From: Capsicum annuum
Lineage: Eukaryota > Streptophyta > Magnoliopsida > Solanales > Solanaceae
DNA: 64,000 bases
Assembly: GCF_002878395.1 (NCBI RefSeq)
Contig: NC_061119.1
Coordinates: forward strand, 12,959,119 to 13,023,118
Reading direction: 5' to 3'
A model generated the notes under the pieces. The model saw only the letters and a program-made list of their open reading frames with translations, had not been told where the DNA came from and did no database searches. Position numbers and translations under genes: made by a program. Each line of letters starts with the position of its first letter. Position 1 is the stretch's first letter. Of the stretch, positions 21,878 through 33,660 are shown piece by piece.

Positions 21878-22401
21878 TATCTTGCCATCCATAAAACTTT
21901 GCACTATAGTATTGTATTAACAATTATAATAATATAATTAAGAATAACTTTAGTGATAAAATTATTGAACAATTGAAAGCAATTTACTTCGATACTTAAT
22001 TGATATTCTTAAGTAGTAGCTCTCATCCCAAATCTTTCATGATTTTGTGGAAGGTGTCATTATTTTCAATAGCATTGTTCAACTTTGAAACGAAGTCCAA
22101 TTCACAGGCAACTTCGAGGGATGGAAACTTAGTAGACGAAGAATGTGATGATGTGACCTTTTCCTTAATTATACTTTCTCCCATGGTGAAACTTGAAAGG
22201 CTTCTCATATATTCGACCTTCTCTTCGCCATTCGCATACACTTTAATTTTGAAAAAAAAAAATTGTATTAGTAATTAAATTCAATTTTGTAAAATGTATA
22301 TAAAGTCAAACCTCTACATGACAATATCATTTTATAAAGAGGTCTGGCTGTATCAAAAGAAACACATTTGTTGTTCTCTATCAATGAATATTCAAATGCA
22401 T

Positions 22402-22754
22402 ACGGCTCAACTCTTTGGGAAAAAAGGCGGCCGCCTAGGGCCCCCAAAATTTGAGGGTCTCATTTTTTTTATAATAATAATAAATTAGAAATTTAAAAAA
22501 TATATATTAAATATTATTTATAGAAAAAATAAATTCTTTATATAAAAAAAATTTAGATGGAGTTTGATATATCTAGTCCAGAATACTATGTGTCATGAAA
22601 TTAATGCATTGACTCTATTATTAATTAAAAAAATTATTAAAAGAAATCGATTATATAATTTTAAAAATAGACTTCATAAAAATAATTATTTTTTCTTAAA
22701 AACGTAAGATCTTCGTTCGATTTTGAACTTAGGCCACTAATTCGCTTGAGCCGT
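22402..22754. mobile_element. Small element with 9-bp perfect terminal inverted repeat
   Basis: ACGGCTCAA at 22402-22410 is matched by TTGAGCCGT at 22746-22754. The left subterminal part has GCGGCCGCCTAGGGCCC and the interior is AT-rich. Flanks TGCAT/TGCCT may be an imperfect 5-bp duplication. It lies between two FAR exons, directly after the NLKILIH-coding segment. The superfamily is not certain. Confidence 0.45.
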
Positions 22755-23408
22755 GCCTGCTCCAATAATGGATGAGGATTTTCAAGTTCTTGCATTTCTT
22801 GGTAACAACATGAGTTGATGTGGACCACTCACATTAGCTTCAAGAGCTAAGTCATACCTTGACATTGTTGAGAATGATTAACTAAATAAATAAAAGTGTT
22901 GCTTTCTCAAATAACTTTTAGACGAAATGATAACATACTTTAGCATGATATCAGATGAAACAAAACTCAGTCCTGAGTTCAAGTCACATATCCTCCAGTG
23001 ATTATAAAAAATAACTTCCATTTGTTTGGCTCATCAAGAAAAAAAGCTCGCACGTAATGTGGTGTATTAAAGATACAATTAAGTAGATAAAAATGGTGAC
23101 AAATGATTTATAAGATTTTAAGTGAGTCACGCAAGAAATTGAGTTAATAACACAAAGCTAATCGTTTCTCTTTTTAGTTTTAGAGCTCCCTCATTGGAAA
23201 TATATATTACATGCAACATAAGATAAAACTAAGAGAAATTTAAAATTTGTTATGAATTTCGTGACTAATTAACAGAATATAAACAATAGGTTTTTTATTT
23301 ACCTATCGTGTTTTTCTGTCGCTAATTTTTTTTTTATGCCAGTGTTAAAGTATCATGCAACCTCATTCTTTAAATATAGTATCTTCGACCAACACCGATA
23401 ACAATACA

Positions 23409-23595
23409 CAGTGGCGGAATCGGAATTTTCAAGAAGGAAGTTAATTAGTGAATATATACGAACTAACCGAATGGAGGTCAACATCTACAATATATACATA
23501 AAAAATAATTTTAACTATGTATATATAGCGTAATTTTTCAACGAAGGGGGTTTGGGTTAACTCCCTACTTGAAGGGTAACTCCACTCCTTACAAT
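23409..23595. mobile_element. MITE-like repeat beginning CAGTGGCGGAATC
   Basis: The start CAGTGGCGGAATCGGAATTT and the end GGGTAACTCCACTCC form a weak inverted pair. I recognise this as a common Solanaceae non-autonomous repeat type. Boundaries are approximate and no duplication was confirmed. Confidence 0.4.
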
Positions 23596-23674
23596 ATACC
23601 TAGTGAAATTCCATAAGTAAGGTTTGAAGAGTTTAAAGTGTATGGAGACCTTAGCACTATCTCGGAGCTAGAAT

Positions 23675-24088
23675 AGTGACGGACCCAGAATTTTCACCAA
23701 GTGAATTCAATATATAAAAAAAAAATTCAACTATTTTATGGTTGAGACTTTGAATATTGGGGAATTGGAATGGGAATTGATTCAATATATAAAAAGAAGA
23801 TTCAACAATTTTTTGGTTGAGACGTTGAATATTGGGGATTTGGAATTGCTGCTTAAACTGGCTGCTAATAAAAAGAAAAGCCCTGCATGGGCTCGAACAC
23901 GTGACATATGTTTTAATAATTGAATCCACTACCGTTGGGCTGGAGTCCATACTTATTCATAGTAGGTTCAACATATAATATAAAAATTTAAAATTTATTT
24001 AAATAAATTTTAAATTAATTATATGTTTAATTTTTTGATAAAGTGAGTTCATATAAACTCACTTGAACCTATATGAGTCCGTCCCTGG
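23675..24088. mobile_element. MITE-like element with GACGGACCCAG / CTGGGACGGAC-type ends
   Basis: AGTGACGGACCCAGAATTTTC at the left is matched imperfectly by the complement of ATGAGTCCGTCCCTGGG at the right. Inside is a roughly 75-bp tandem duplication (about 23708-23850, unit containing TTGAATATTGGGGA) and a box-B-like TGTTCGAGCCC on the minus strand (near 23890). It sits in a FAR intron. Confidence 0.5.
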
Positions 24089-24609
24089 GTTAGAAGTTAG
24101 AAAAAGAACATAAAAAGAAAACTTACCTCAAGTCAAATGTGATGTTTGCTGCAGAGTCAACAATCAAATCAATTTCTTGAGCAATTTGGTGAGCAATAAT
24201 ACTATCCATACCAAGATTTGACTCATGAATATTTCCAACTATAGGAATCAATTTACTTCTTATGAATCGACTCATAAGATTGTCCTTGCATCTCTTTCAG
24301 GCATTTGAATAATTTTGACTCTGAAAGGTATAAATGAAGGGAAAAAAAAGGCATTCATAAACTATCATACTTCACTTGTTAATCTGTCAAATGCCGCTTT
24401 CGTACCCTTTGCTCTCATAAGAAGGTGAATCTTATTTATTTTTGGTGTTGTTCTTAGCATCTTTTCAATCAAAACTGCAAAAAAGTATTTTATTAAAAAT
24501 AATATTGAGAATATAATTAATTAAATAAAAGTGTGTTCCTTCGAACAGTTTGATGTTTGATTTTATATCTTATTATCTTTTTATAAAAATTTAAGAGAAT
24601 AAATAACAC

Positions 24610-24800
24610 AATGTGGTCATAGGGCTGCGCATTCGATTTGTTTGGTTTGATAGTTTAATATTGATTCGGTTTTTTTATTTTCGGATTGAAAAAAATGAAA
24701 ACCGTAACCAAACCAAAGTAAATTCAGTTCGGTTCGATTTCTACAAATTCGGTTTAGTTATTTCAAAAAAAAAATCGGTTTTGAAGATTAAAGTAGTGAA
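24610..24800. repeat. Non-autonomous repeat fragment with CGGTTT / CGGTTCG motifs
   Basis: It starts GGGCTGCGCATTCGATTTG and holds repeated TTCGGTTT, AACCGTAACCAAACC and CGGTTCGATTT motifs, typical of hAT-like MITE subterminal regions in plants. No far end or target duplication was identified. Confidence 0.4.
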
Positions 24801-25244
24801 CCTCTCTTTGTTATGACTGGACATTTAAAATTAATAATTTTTTTTGAAAAAATATTTTTGTTTCAAACCTATTTTTCATTCCCAGATATAAATAACTATA
24901 AATAACTCAACATAGATGAAACTAAATGATATAACCATAAGGTTAACATAATATATAACTTCATTATGTATAAGTTTCCATAAACAGTCAGATTGAAATT
25001 TATCAGAATGGTCGTTGCCTCGTTGGTTCCCGTCAACAAACAAATCAGATTGTCGTTTGTCAAAATTCGGAAGAGTGGTCGCTGCCGGAATGACCACAGT
25101 CGGCACTGCAAGTTGTAGCCCACAGTGGTTGTCTAGTGGACTGATCGCCGAATCTGGTGTCGTTGTACAGACGACATCTCGTCGGCAGTCTATGGTTCGA
25201 TCGATAGTTATTGGGGTTGCTATTATATTTTTATATTATATTAT
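24801..25244. other. No gene supported
   Basis: Short open frames on both strands (24876-25251) overlap each other and have no recognisable domain. The relatively GC-rich part at 25000-25210 may be the 3' untranslated part of the LINE that follows, but I cannot show that. Confidence 0.3.
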
Positions 25245-25249
25245 TATAT

Positions 25250-28200
25250 AGTTATTGGGCTAGAGATAGGAACTAAAGTCTTAGAGTTATTGACGCTAGA
25301 ATTACTTATTACAGATTGGTTTCCTAGAGAAACTAGGTGATGGCATACAGGCCAAGACACTAATATACTAGTACTAGCTCCATCTCGGTTGTGTTGTAGC
25401 AAAGCTTTCACACTAGGAGGTGGAGAGACCAAAAATGGTTGAGCTTGGATATGTAATAGATGAGATCCTACTTTGGCAAGGCTATCTGCAATAGTGTTAG
25501 CAAGCCGAAAGTTATGCCGTACCACTAGATTCCCCAAGTTCTTCTACATTAACCTGCAAAAAGAGACTATGTTAGTATAAGGAGAAATTGGGTGCTGAAG
25601 AAGTTGGATAAGATCTGCACAGTCCGACTCTATTTCAAGAGATGTGCACGCAAAGGATGATGCCATACACAGGCCTTGGTGAAGAGCTTCCAACTCAACC
25701 ATCGTGGATGAATTACCCATGCTTTTGTTGGAGAACCCAACAATCTATTGGCCGTCAGCATCGCGAATGACTCCGCCGATCCCGATGCAGTTGGATGTAT
25801 TTAAGAACGAGTCGTATACATTCAACTTGTAAGTTCCTCGCTTAGGGGGAACCCACTTAATATTGATAGTAATAGAGTTGGTTAGGTTGCTAGGTAAGAA
25901 CGAATAATAATGAAATTCCTCAACCATGTGATGAACCAATTCAATTGACAGAAAGTTAACATTTTTATGAAAAACATTCTGATTACGGTTTAGCCAAAGG
26001 TTCCATAACGCAAAAGGTAAAAAGTCGAGCCATTCTGAAGGATGGTTGAAGAAAGAGGGATGGGATTTTTTCATCACTTGGAGCCAATGGAGATTGGAAA
26101 AATCGAAATGAGAGCTGTTAATACCTATGTCAATCCAGAATTTTCTAGCTATGAAACAGTGGAAAAAGAGGTGCACAACAGATTCTGGAGCAGAATTACA
26201 AACACCGCAAAGAGGGGAAGGAGAGACACCTATATGGTGGAGGTAGGCTGAAATAGGAAGCCTGCCATAGGTGCACAACCAAAGGAAATTTTTTATCTTT
26301 TCTAAAGTGCGAAGGTTCCAAATCCAATGGAAATCATAATTATTACTATGATGGATGATAAGAGAAAGGTAGACTGTTTTGGTAGAGAAGAGGCCATTAG
26401 GATTAAGGGCCCAGTAAGGTTTATCTTGATTACCTAAAGTGTTGGAGGGACGAATAGCAGCAGAACGATGGATAATATCTGAGGGTATGTCAAAAGAAAT
26501 CTTCTCCCACTCCCAAGAGTGCCCATTCCATATATCGGATAAGCGAAGCTATCTTCCTTCCGGTGAAGGGGGCCTGAGAGTACCTGGCGTAGGGGACGGA
26601 GGTTGGGAATCCATCGATAAAAACAAACGTTGATGAAGGCCCCCGAAGCCGGAGCCCATTCAGTCGATTTATTACAAATAACACCGCCAAGGAGAATATT
26701 TTTCCAGATGAAGGAACGAGTGGAGGACTAGTGCCGATTATTATATTTGGAGGCTAACGTTCGAGCCCACAGAGAGGAAGGTTGAGTAATCATACGCTAG
26801 GAAAGACTAGTGATAATTGCTTTGTTTTTGTTTTCACAGTCACAAAGCCCCAAGCCTCCGTTTACTTTTGGTTTAGTAACTTGTTTCCAACCAACATAAT
26901 GAATTTTGCGTTTGATAGAGGAGGACCTCCATAAAAAGTCCCATCAAATTTGGTCGATGGAATGACAGATATTTTTAGGGAGCTTAAAGTACTGCATGGT
27001 GTAAACCAGGATCGCATTAAGAGTAGATTTGGCTAGTACAAAACGTCCCGATTGAGAGAGGAAATTAGTTTTCTAAGAAGTGAGATTTCTGCGCATTTTA
27101 TCGAATATAAATTTGAAGTCTTTGCATTTAGGCTTGTTATTAAGAATAGGGAAGCCTAAATATTTTCCAAAATTTTCCGCAGGTGAAATGCGCATTAGGC
27201 TCCAAATAAGGTCCTTAACGGCCGTCGAGCATTTTTTAAAGAGTAAGGCTTTGGATTTAGACGCGTTAATGTTTTGGCCTGAAAGGGAGCAGAAAGATTT
27301 AACGCAATTAGCAATAGTGTGAGCTGACTTGAAAGCAGCCTTAGAGATAAGCGTCAAATCGTCAGCAAAGAAAAGGTGTGACAACTGGGGGCCCGTAGGG
27401 GAAAGGGTAATTGGATCCCAATCCAGGAGATTGACTTGATGGTTTATATAAGTGGAAAGCATCTCCATACAAAAGATAAAAATATATGGGGACATGGGGT
27501 CCCCTTGGCGGATTCCTTTGGAAAGCGAGAAGTAAGTCGTTTAGGTGTCGTTGACAAGAACAGCTATGCTACTAGAAGAGATGCAGTTCATTATGAGGGA
27601 AGTAATTTTAGGAGAAAATTTAAAGTGGAGGAGCGTACGATAAACGAAAGAACATTCAAGACGGTCGAACGCTTTTTCGAGATCCAGTTTAAGCATAAAA
27701 CATCCTTTCGTACTCTCAATATGGCGAAGATGGGTAACAATCTCCTGGACAAGAATAGCGTTATCGCAGGCTCTACGACCTTTGAGGAAACTAGTTTGGT
27801 GAGGGCCAATGAGATACGCTAAGTAGGGCTTGATACGATTTGCAATAATTTTTGTAATCAACTTATTGGTAGTATTACATAAACTAATTGGCCAGAAATT
27901 CTGAAGTTTGTTAGCATTAGCAAACTTTGGAATGAGACATAAGAGAGTTTCATTAATAGAAGGAGGAACTTTTTGGTTGGTGAAGACCTGTTGACAAAGT
28001 TCCTTGATGGAGAGGCCGACGGAGTGCCAGTGGGATTGAAAGAAGTGGGGGTGCAATCCGTCCGGGCCCGGAGCCTTAAAAGGCTTGAAAGAGAAAAGGG
28101 CCTGAGTTATTTCCACATCTTGAAGGGGGGAATCAAGACACAAAAGATCAAACTGGTGGAAACTAGCAAGGGAGGTCGTGATATGTTTCCAGTAGGAAGT

Positions 28201-30320
28201 GAAGTGACTAGTGGTAAAACAATTAACAAAATAGTTCAAGTGTGGTTGGAAATTTTGACAGGATCAGTGATCCAGTTATTCTCAGCATCTTGGAAATAAG
28301 AGATTTTATTTTTGCGACATCTATTGAGAACTGAAACGTTAAAAAAACTTGTGTTAGCATCCCCCTACTGAAGCTAATTGATACGGGATCGCATGCGTCA
28401 ATAGTCTTCTTCAATTTTGAGGATTTTGTTAAACTCAGTCCTAAGGTCCTTTTCAAGATTCTGAAGAAAACTACTAAAAGGATAGACAGGAGAGATTTGA
28501 ATGCCAAAGAGTCTTGCTAAAATAGTTTTTTCGTTCTTCTTAATATTTCCAAAGGTGTCTCTACTCCAGTTCAAAACAGTCTGCCTAAAGATAGGGATAA
28601 CCTCTAAAACTGTATGGCAGTCCCAACTAGCTTTGACCACATTATCAAATTCAGGATTGTCCATCCAAAACTTTTCAAGCCTAAAAGGGTTGCTTCCGCC
28701 CATAACAAACTTATTACCAAGGGAAATAAGGAGAGGATTACGATCTGAGTGGTTTCTCGAGAGATGAGTAATATGGGTATTCGGCCACTGATTTGTCCAA
28801 GCGGTATTCGCAAAGACTCTATCTAGTCTCTCTAAAATGAGCCCTTTGTTATGTTTATGATAATTTGACCGGGTATACTTACTACCCTTGTAACCTAGGT
28901 CAAGTAAATTACAGTGATTTATACAGGACCAAAAATCAAGGCTTCTTCTATTGTGGATGTGTCGGCCGCCTCATTTATCAGATTGAGAGATAATTTTATT
29001 AAAGTCACTGACAATCAACCAAGGGCCATTTATATCATTAGCAATAGTTTCAAGGCTATGCCAAAGAGAACGACGCTTATTTAAATCATTACTTGCATAA
29101 ATAATGGATAAAAGGTAGTAGTAGGTTTTCGGATGTACCTGTATCATGGCATGGAGTTCTTGGTCAGAATGACTTTGTCTAGTGACACTCACAAAGTTTG
29201 CATGCCAAAGTAGTACAATGCCCACCGACTTTTCTTAAGCAGGAACCTCCCAGTAGTCGTCAAACCCGAATTCGATCATAAGACTCAAGTGATCATGCCT
29301 CTTAGTTTCTAGTAGCGCAACCAGACAAGGGTTGTGCGTGTTAAGAAGTTCACTAAAGTTTTGCCTAAAATTTTCATTATTAACTCCCCTTGTGTTCCAA
29401 ACAACAAAGCTAGTGTCTGGATTCATGGGGGTGAAAAAGTTTGGGTGAGAATAGGAGCTAGCCCCAATAAGAAATTGAATGCACCTAAGAGTGGGTGTCA
29501 TCACTACTGAGAACTTGGCTATGGCACTGTTGATGGCCGGACACCGGTCGAAGGAGCTCTTCAGTAAAGAGATTGGACAGAGGTGGACAAACTTCTTGTC
29601 CTCATCCTCGGGGAAGATCATGAGACTAGATTTTTTGAAGGTGGAGATCTTCGTGAAGGAGGTTCTCTTCATATGCTCCGACTCGAGGGCTTCGACTTGG
29701 ACTAGTGGCGGAGTAGAAGGAACCAAGAATTGGCCTTGTTGGAGTGGGATGGGAACCCATGGAAAGAAAAGGGGGTCCGCATTGATCACTGACTGAGGAG
29801 TGAAAATGGGGTCATAGCAACTTCCTGCAGGCTGGGGAACTGAGCTAGTAGATGAGGTAAATTCCATAAGGTCTGCATTGTGTGGAGAAACTGCAGAGTG
29901 ATTGATTGGGGTAGTGGATCCATGATATGCGTGAGCCACATTTGGTTCACGAAGTATTCGATGGCTTGTTTCATGCCTTTCGAGATCAGTTGGGCAAGAA
30001 ACTTCTAATTTTGTAAAATGACCAATGTTTCGACTCTATTGATGTCCATCGAGAACAATGTGGCTTGCCCTTGGAGGGCCTTCTCGATCCATATTTGTGG
30101 CTGATGGAGTGGATGAACTGGTTGGGTTGCATAGAGGAGAGGATGGCGAGGGACATGAGGTAGTATCGTTGGAACTTCCATGTTGAGAGAGCGTGGAAGT
30201 CGAGGGACAGGGGAAAGTCGAACTTTCTGATGAAATGGGACAACAAAGCGGTTGTTCATCTTCAGTTGAGTGATCTGAAGTATTTAAGTAATGGGAGTTA
30301 GAGTGAAGTGGGAGAGGCAA
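25250..30320 (-). mobile_element. L1-type LINE retrotransposon, degenerate
   Basis: On the minus strand, in order: N-terminal low-complexity part (30320-29450); endonuclease start with WNTRGVNN and LVALLETKR (about 29420-29300), broken by a stop near 29227; endonuclease rest (GIVLLWHANF, WLIVSDFN, HSDRNPL); reverse transcriptase (about 28240-27073: PGPDGLHPHFFQ, ISLCNTTNKLITKIIANR, FMLKLDLEKAFDR, then FADD); zinc-binding RVT region (about 26278-25745: PLCGVCNSAPESVVHLFFHC); and RNase H (about 25870-25460, with VELEALHQGL and EIESDC). RNase H at the end is typical of plant L1s. Many stops and shifts separate the blocks, so it is inactive. The 5' end at about 30.3 kb is a guess. No target duplication was found. 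Confidence 0.88.
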
Positions 30321-30339
30321 TGATTTTATGGAAGAGTGT

Positions 30340-30560
30340 AGTAGTGAGTAAGAAAACTCTCTTCATTCCTTCTATATGAGTGTGTTTGGTACGTTCGAAA
30401 ATATTTTCTAATTTTCTTATTTTTGGTTGACATAAATAGTTTAAAAAATATTTTTTAAAATAATTTATTTTTCTCAAATTTAAGGAAAATGACTTTCCTT
30501 CTAAACGTAAGAAAAACATTTTCCAAAAACTCTCTTTCAACTTCACTCTCAAGTTGAAAT
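30340..30560. repeat. TGTGTTTGGTA...TTTTCC repeat copy
   Basis: It begins GAGTGTGTTTGGTACG and continues with AAAATATTTT / AGGAAAATGACTTTCC-type sequence. The same family is seen at 32455-32815 (opposite orientation) and 44855-44960. It is a dispersed AT-rich MITE-like repeat. Confidence 0.55.
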
Positions 30561-30639
30561 GTTCATATAACTCTTAAAATTACAGTTTATAGCAAGAGTA
30601 ACATTATTTTACTTATTAACTAGGCAAGTGCATGTTTTA

Positions 30640-32060
30640 CTCTCACTACTTTATATTTTCCTATTTTTACTCCACTATTTCGCCTCCCCCAAATATAGTC
30701 ATATCTTTTACCCTTTTTTTTCATTTTATTTTTTTATCAGTTTATTTTTTAATTTTATTTTCATTTTTTATTTTCACTTTNNNNNNNNNNNNNNNNNNNN
30801 NNNNNNNNNNNNNNNNNNNNNNNNNNNNNNNNNNNNNNNNNNNNNNNNNNNNNNNNNNNNNNNNNNNNNNNNNNNNNNNNTGTTCTTTTTTTTTTCCTTT
30901 CTCATATCTTTCTTTTTTCTTTTTCTATTTTCGTTTTCTTCTTCTTTTTTCCATTTTATTTTGTTTTTTTTCTTTTATTTTTACACTTCTATTTCTCTTT
31001 CTTCCTTTTTTTTCATTTTCACTTCTCTTTTTTCGTTTTTTTCTTTTTATATATTTTTTTTTCGTTTTTTTACTCTTCTATCTCTAACTTTTATTTTGAA
31101 AAGACGAATATATATGTATATCACATGCACATATTCAAAAAATATACAAAATACATAGTCATGCAGATCTAGATATGTATTTACAGTACAAAACATACAT
31201 ATGTATTTATGAAATACTTATCATTTTCATATTAAACAGTAACAAACATAATTATACTATATATCTTCATATGTATTTTCACGAAATACAAAGGTGACTC
31301 ATATAAAATAAGAATATACATATGGATCAGGTATGTATTCTGTAAATACATATGCAGAGCTATATGTATTTTATATGGTGTTGAATTTATCTTTGAACTG
31401 TACATACTATGTCATTTTAGAGGGTAATATATGTACTTATTTATTTATTTTACTGTTTAAGATATGTATCATGTATTTTCTTGTTACCTATATGTATATG
31501 TATATAATTGTCATTTTTGTTATAGAGATTTTGTTTCTTATATGTTTATATATACATGTGAGTCTGATATGTATTTATGTAAATACATATGCAGATATAT
31601 ATACCATAAATACATATGCAGATCTGTATGCCTATTTATTTTGTATATTTTTTAAATATATATATATGATATAGATGTTTGTCTTTTAAAAATAAAAAAT
31701 AGAGATAGAAGAGTTAAAAAAAATAAAAAACAAAAAAAATGAAAAATAAAAATTAAAAAAAAAGAAGTGAAAAAGGAAAAAAGAAGAAAGAGAAATAGAA
31801 ACTAGAAATAGAAGTGTAAAAACAAAAGCGAAAAAAAAATTAAAAAAAGAAGATGAAGAAAACGAAAAAAAATGAGAAAAATAAAAATAAAAAGAAATAA
31901 ATAAATAAATAAACTAAAAAGGAAAAATAAGAAGAGAAGTAGAAGAGAGAAGATAAAATGAAAATAAAAAAATTGAAAAGAAAAAAATTATAATTAAAAT
32001 TAAAAAAAGATTAAAAAAAATGAAAAAACGAATAAGAAAAAATAGTTAGAGATATAAGAG
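30640..32060. repeat. Foldback: pyrimidine-rich arm and purine-rich arm around a TATGTATTTA-rich loop
   Basis: 30640-31095 is nearly all C and T on the plus strand and 31690-32060 is nearly all A and G. The inner junctions match as inverted repeats: TATCTCTAACTTTTATTTTG near 31080 against the complement of AAAAATAAAAAATAGAGATAG near 31690. The loop (31100-31680) is rich in TATGTATTT and GCAGATCT motifs that also face each other. A 100-N gap (30781-30880) lies in the pyrimidine arm. The large open frames at 30628-31158 (Phe/Ser-rich) are low-complexity shadows. Confidence 0.7.
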
Positions 32061-32439
32061 AATGATATTTTGAAATTTTGAAGATCATGGAAATAATAAT
32101 CTTCATATTTGAGTTTGATTTGAAAAAGGAATCTACTAATTTAAATAAGAGTAATTTATGAGAATTAAATTAGATGGGATAATTATTCCTTATTTAACTC
32201 AACTAATTTGAGTAAAACAAGAGCAGTAAATCTTGTTGTATATGTATTTGTATAGCAACAGTTTACTTAAATACAAAATACAATTTGCTATTTTTTGTAA
32301 TTATGAAACTGTTGCTATCAAAGTTACAATTAAGACTCTATAGTTGCTATTTTTGAAATTTTTCCAAAAAAGGAAAAATTATTTTTTTAAAAAAAGTTTC
32401 AGAGCCTTTTTCTTACTCCACCATTCTTACCCTATTTGT

Positions 32440-32815
32440 TCCCATAGTTTTTTTTTTGTTAAATATACAAAAATACTTTTAAAAAATATTTTTTGATTTA
32501 CATAACGAACATACGAATATAAATAAGAAACAACTTATTTTTCTATAAAATGTTTTCCTCTTCTATACCGAACACACCCTAAAAAATATTTTTGGGGTAA
32601 AAAATTATTTTTCTAAAATATATTTTTTGAAAAATATTTATTCATTCACCAACCAAAAACTAGAAAATATTTTTTGAAAAATATTTTTCATTCACCAACC
32701 ACACATACGAAAATAAGTAAGAAAACAACTCGTTTTTCATGAAAACATTTTTTAGAAAAACCTTTTCCATGGAAAATATTTTCCTTCATACCAAACACAC
32801 CCTAATTTTCAAAGT
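32440..32815. repeat. Tandem or nested copies of the ACCAAACACACCC-ending repeat
   Basis: TATACCGAACACACCCTAAAA at about 32562 and CATACCAAACACACCCTAA at about 32795 end two successive copies, each with GAAAATATTTTTC-type bodies. It is inverted relative to the copy at 30340. Confidence 0.55.
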
Positions 32816-33335
32816 TAAATTAAATTATATTTATTTAATTTTTTAATATTAAAATTTAGATATTCAAAAACTATATGAAAAGTACTATAAGCTATATTTT
32901 TTTAATTTAATTAAGAAATACATCTTAAAATATTGGTCCAAATTTATATTTTTCGTCTAAAAGAAATGGAGCATATAAAAAAATGGAGGAAGTACTTAAA
33001 AGATTATAATGAAGGATTACGTTACTCCATATAAATTAAATTAGCTTCTTATCTATAAACTAGGCGGTTTACGCCGTGCAACGTGCCCAATGTCAATCTT
33101 AAAATTTTTACTTAATGTATAATTCTTTTACTTAAATAAAACGTTCATTTATTTGGTTGATAAATTCTAAGTTAGGTATATATTACTATATTTAGATTGA
33201 TGAAATTTGTATAACAATATTTTAAGTTGTTCAAACTTTTGTAACATTGATAGCTAATTATATTTTTAAAATTATTGAAAAATTTTAATTATTGTGATTT
33301 ATAATGTTTTTTCTTCTATTCTACTAATTAGAAGT
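32816..33335. repeat. AT-rich repeat flank of the copia insertion
   Basis: No gene. It contains ACTAGGCGGTTTACGCCGTGC at 33060, resembling ACTAGGTGGCTATGTCGTACT at 42318 on the other side of the copia insertion, and the text around TTGGTTGA and GTTAATTATTGTGA recurs at 42.4-42.6 kb. Possibly the edge of an older repeat family. Confidence 0.4.
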
Positions 33336-33660
33336 TGTTATAAAATAATAAAGAACAAGAAGAAGAGTAGAGAGAATAGAGAGAGTGATTCTTATTTCTT
33401 CTCTTGAGGGATGATTTACAATGAAGGAAGCCCTGCTATTTATCAGGGGAATTTGCCCCTAGTTTCACACTAAAAGATAAATACATCAAATCCTGATAGA
33501 TATCAAATAGATCTTGATAGACATTCATTATAATTGATATATATCATAACACTCCCCCTTGAATATCTAACAATACGCATATAGGTTGCCTCATTAAAAA
33601 CCTTACAAGGAAAATCCAATGGGACAAAACCTCATAAGGGAAAAAAAAGTACAACGTGTA

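Larger units (their letters stand above)
14085..24474 (-). pseudogene. Fatty acyl-CoA reductase (FAR) pseudogene, exons scattered among insertions
   Basis: FAR enzymes reduce very-long-chain acyl-CoA to primary alcohols for wax and suberin. Exons on the minus strand: 24474-24371 (VLIEKMLRTTPKINKIHLLM, the end of the Rossmann part); 24320-24127 (FKCLKEMQGQSYE, frameshift, RSKLIPIVGNIHESNLG and VDSAANITFDLR); about 22857-22768 (YDLALEANVSGP, then KKCKNLKILIH); about 22246-21998 (YANGEE, then FTMGESI, HKIMKDLG); a remnant at 21903-21883 (AKFYGWQD); 15298-15137 ([36 protein letters not shown]); 15039-14958 (VIDPLLIFYGKGEYP, SLVDV); and 14328-14085 (VPVDVVV at the start, KIYEPYTFYKG at the end). 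The catalytic YxxxK is present as YSFTK. The Trp codon of GWQDTY is TGA in the 15.2 kb exon. The first exon with the GxxGxxG motif was not found. Insertions are the hAT, the TRIM-like element and several MITEs. Confidence 0.85.

Noticed and set aside
23880..23940. tRNA-like box-B sequence
   Set aside because: Only a single TGTTCGAGCCC-like match without box A or cloverleaf; treated as part of the MITE.
24876..25251. Overlapping short frames on both strands
   Set aside because: Mutually overlapping, no domain, no start context; most likely non-coding.
25250..30320. Plus-strand frames within the LINE, up to 128 codons
   Set aside because: They are antisense to endonuclease and reverse-transcriptase blocks that are recognisable on the minus strand.
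30628..31158. Phe/Ser-rich frames of 151 and 176 codons
   Set aside because: Products of the pyrimidine arm and of the N gap.
32440..32815. Possible terminal repeats of one large element from 30340 to 32815
   Set aside because: The TGTGTTTGGTA copies are inverted and flank the foldback, but they are a dispersed family (third copy at 44.85 kb) and no matching duplication was seen.
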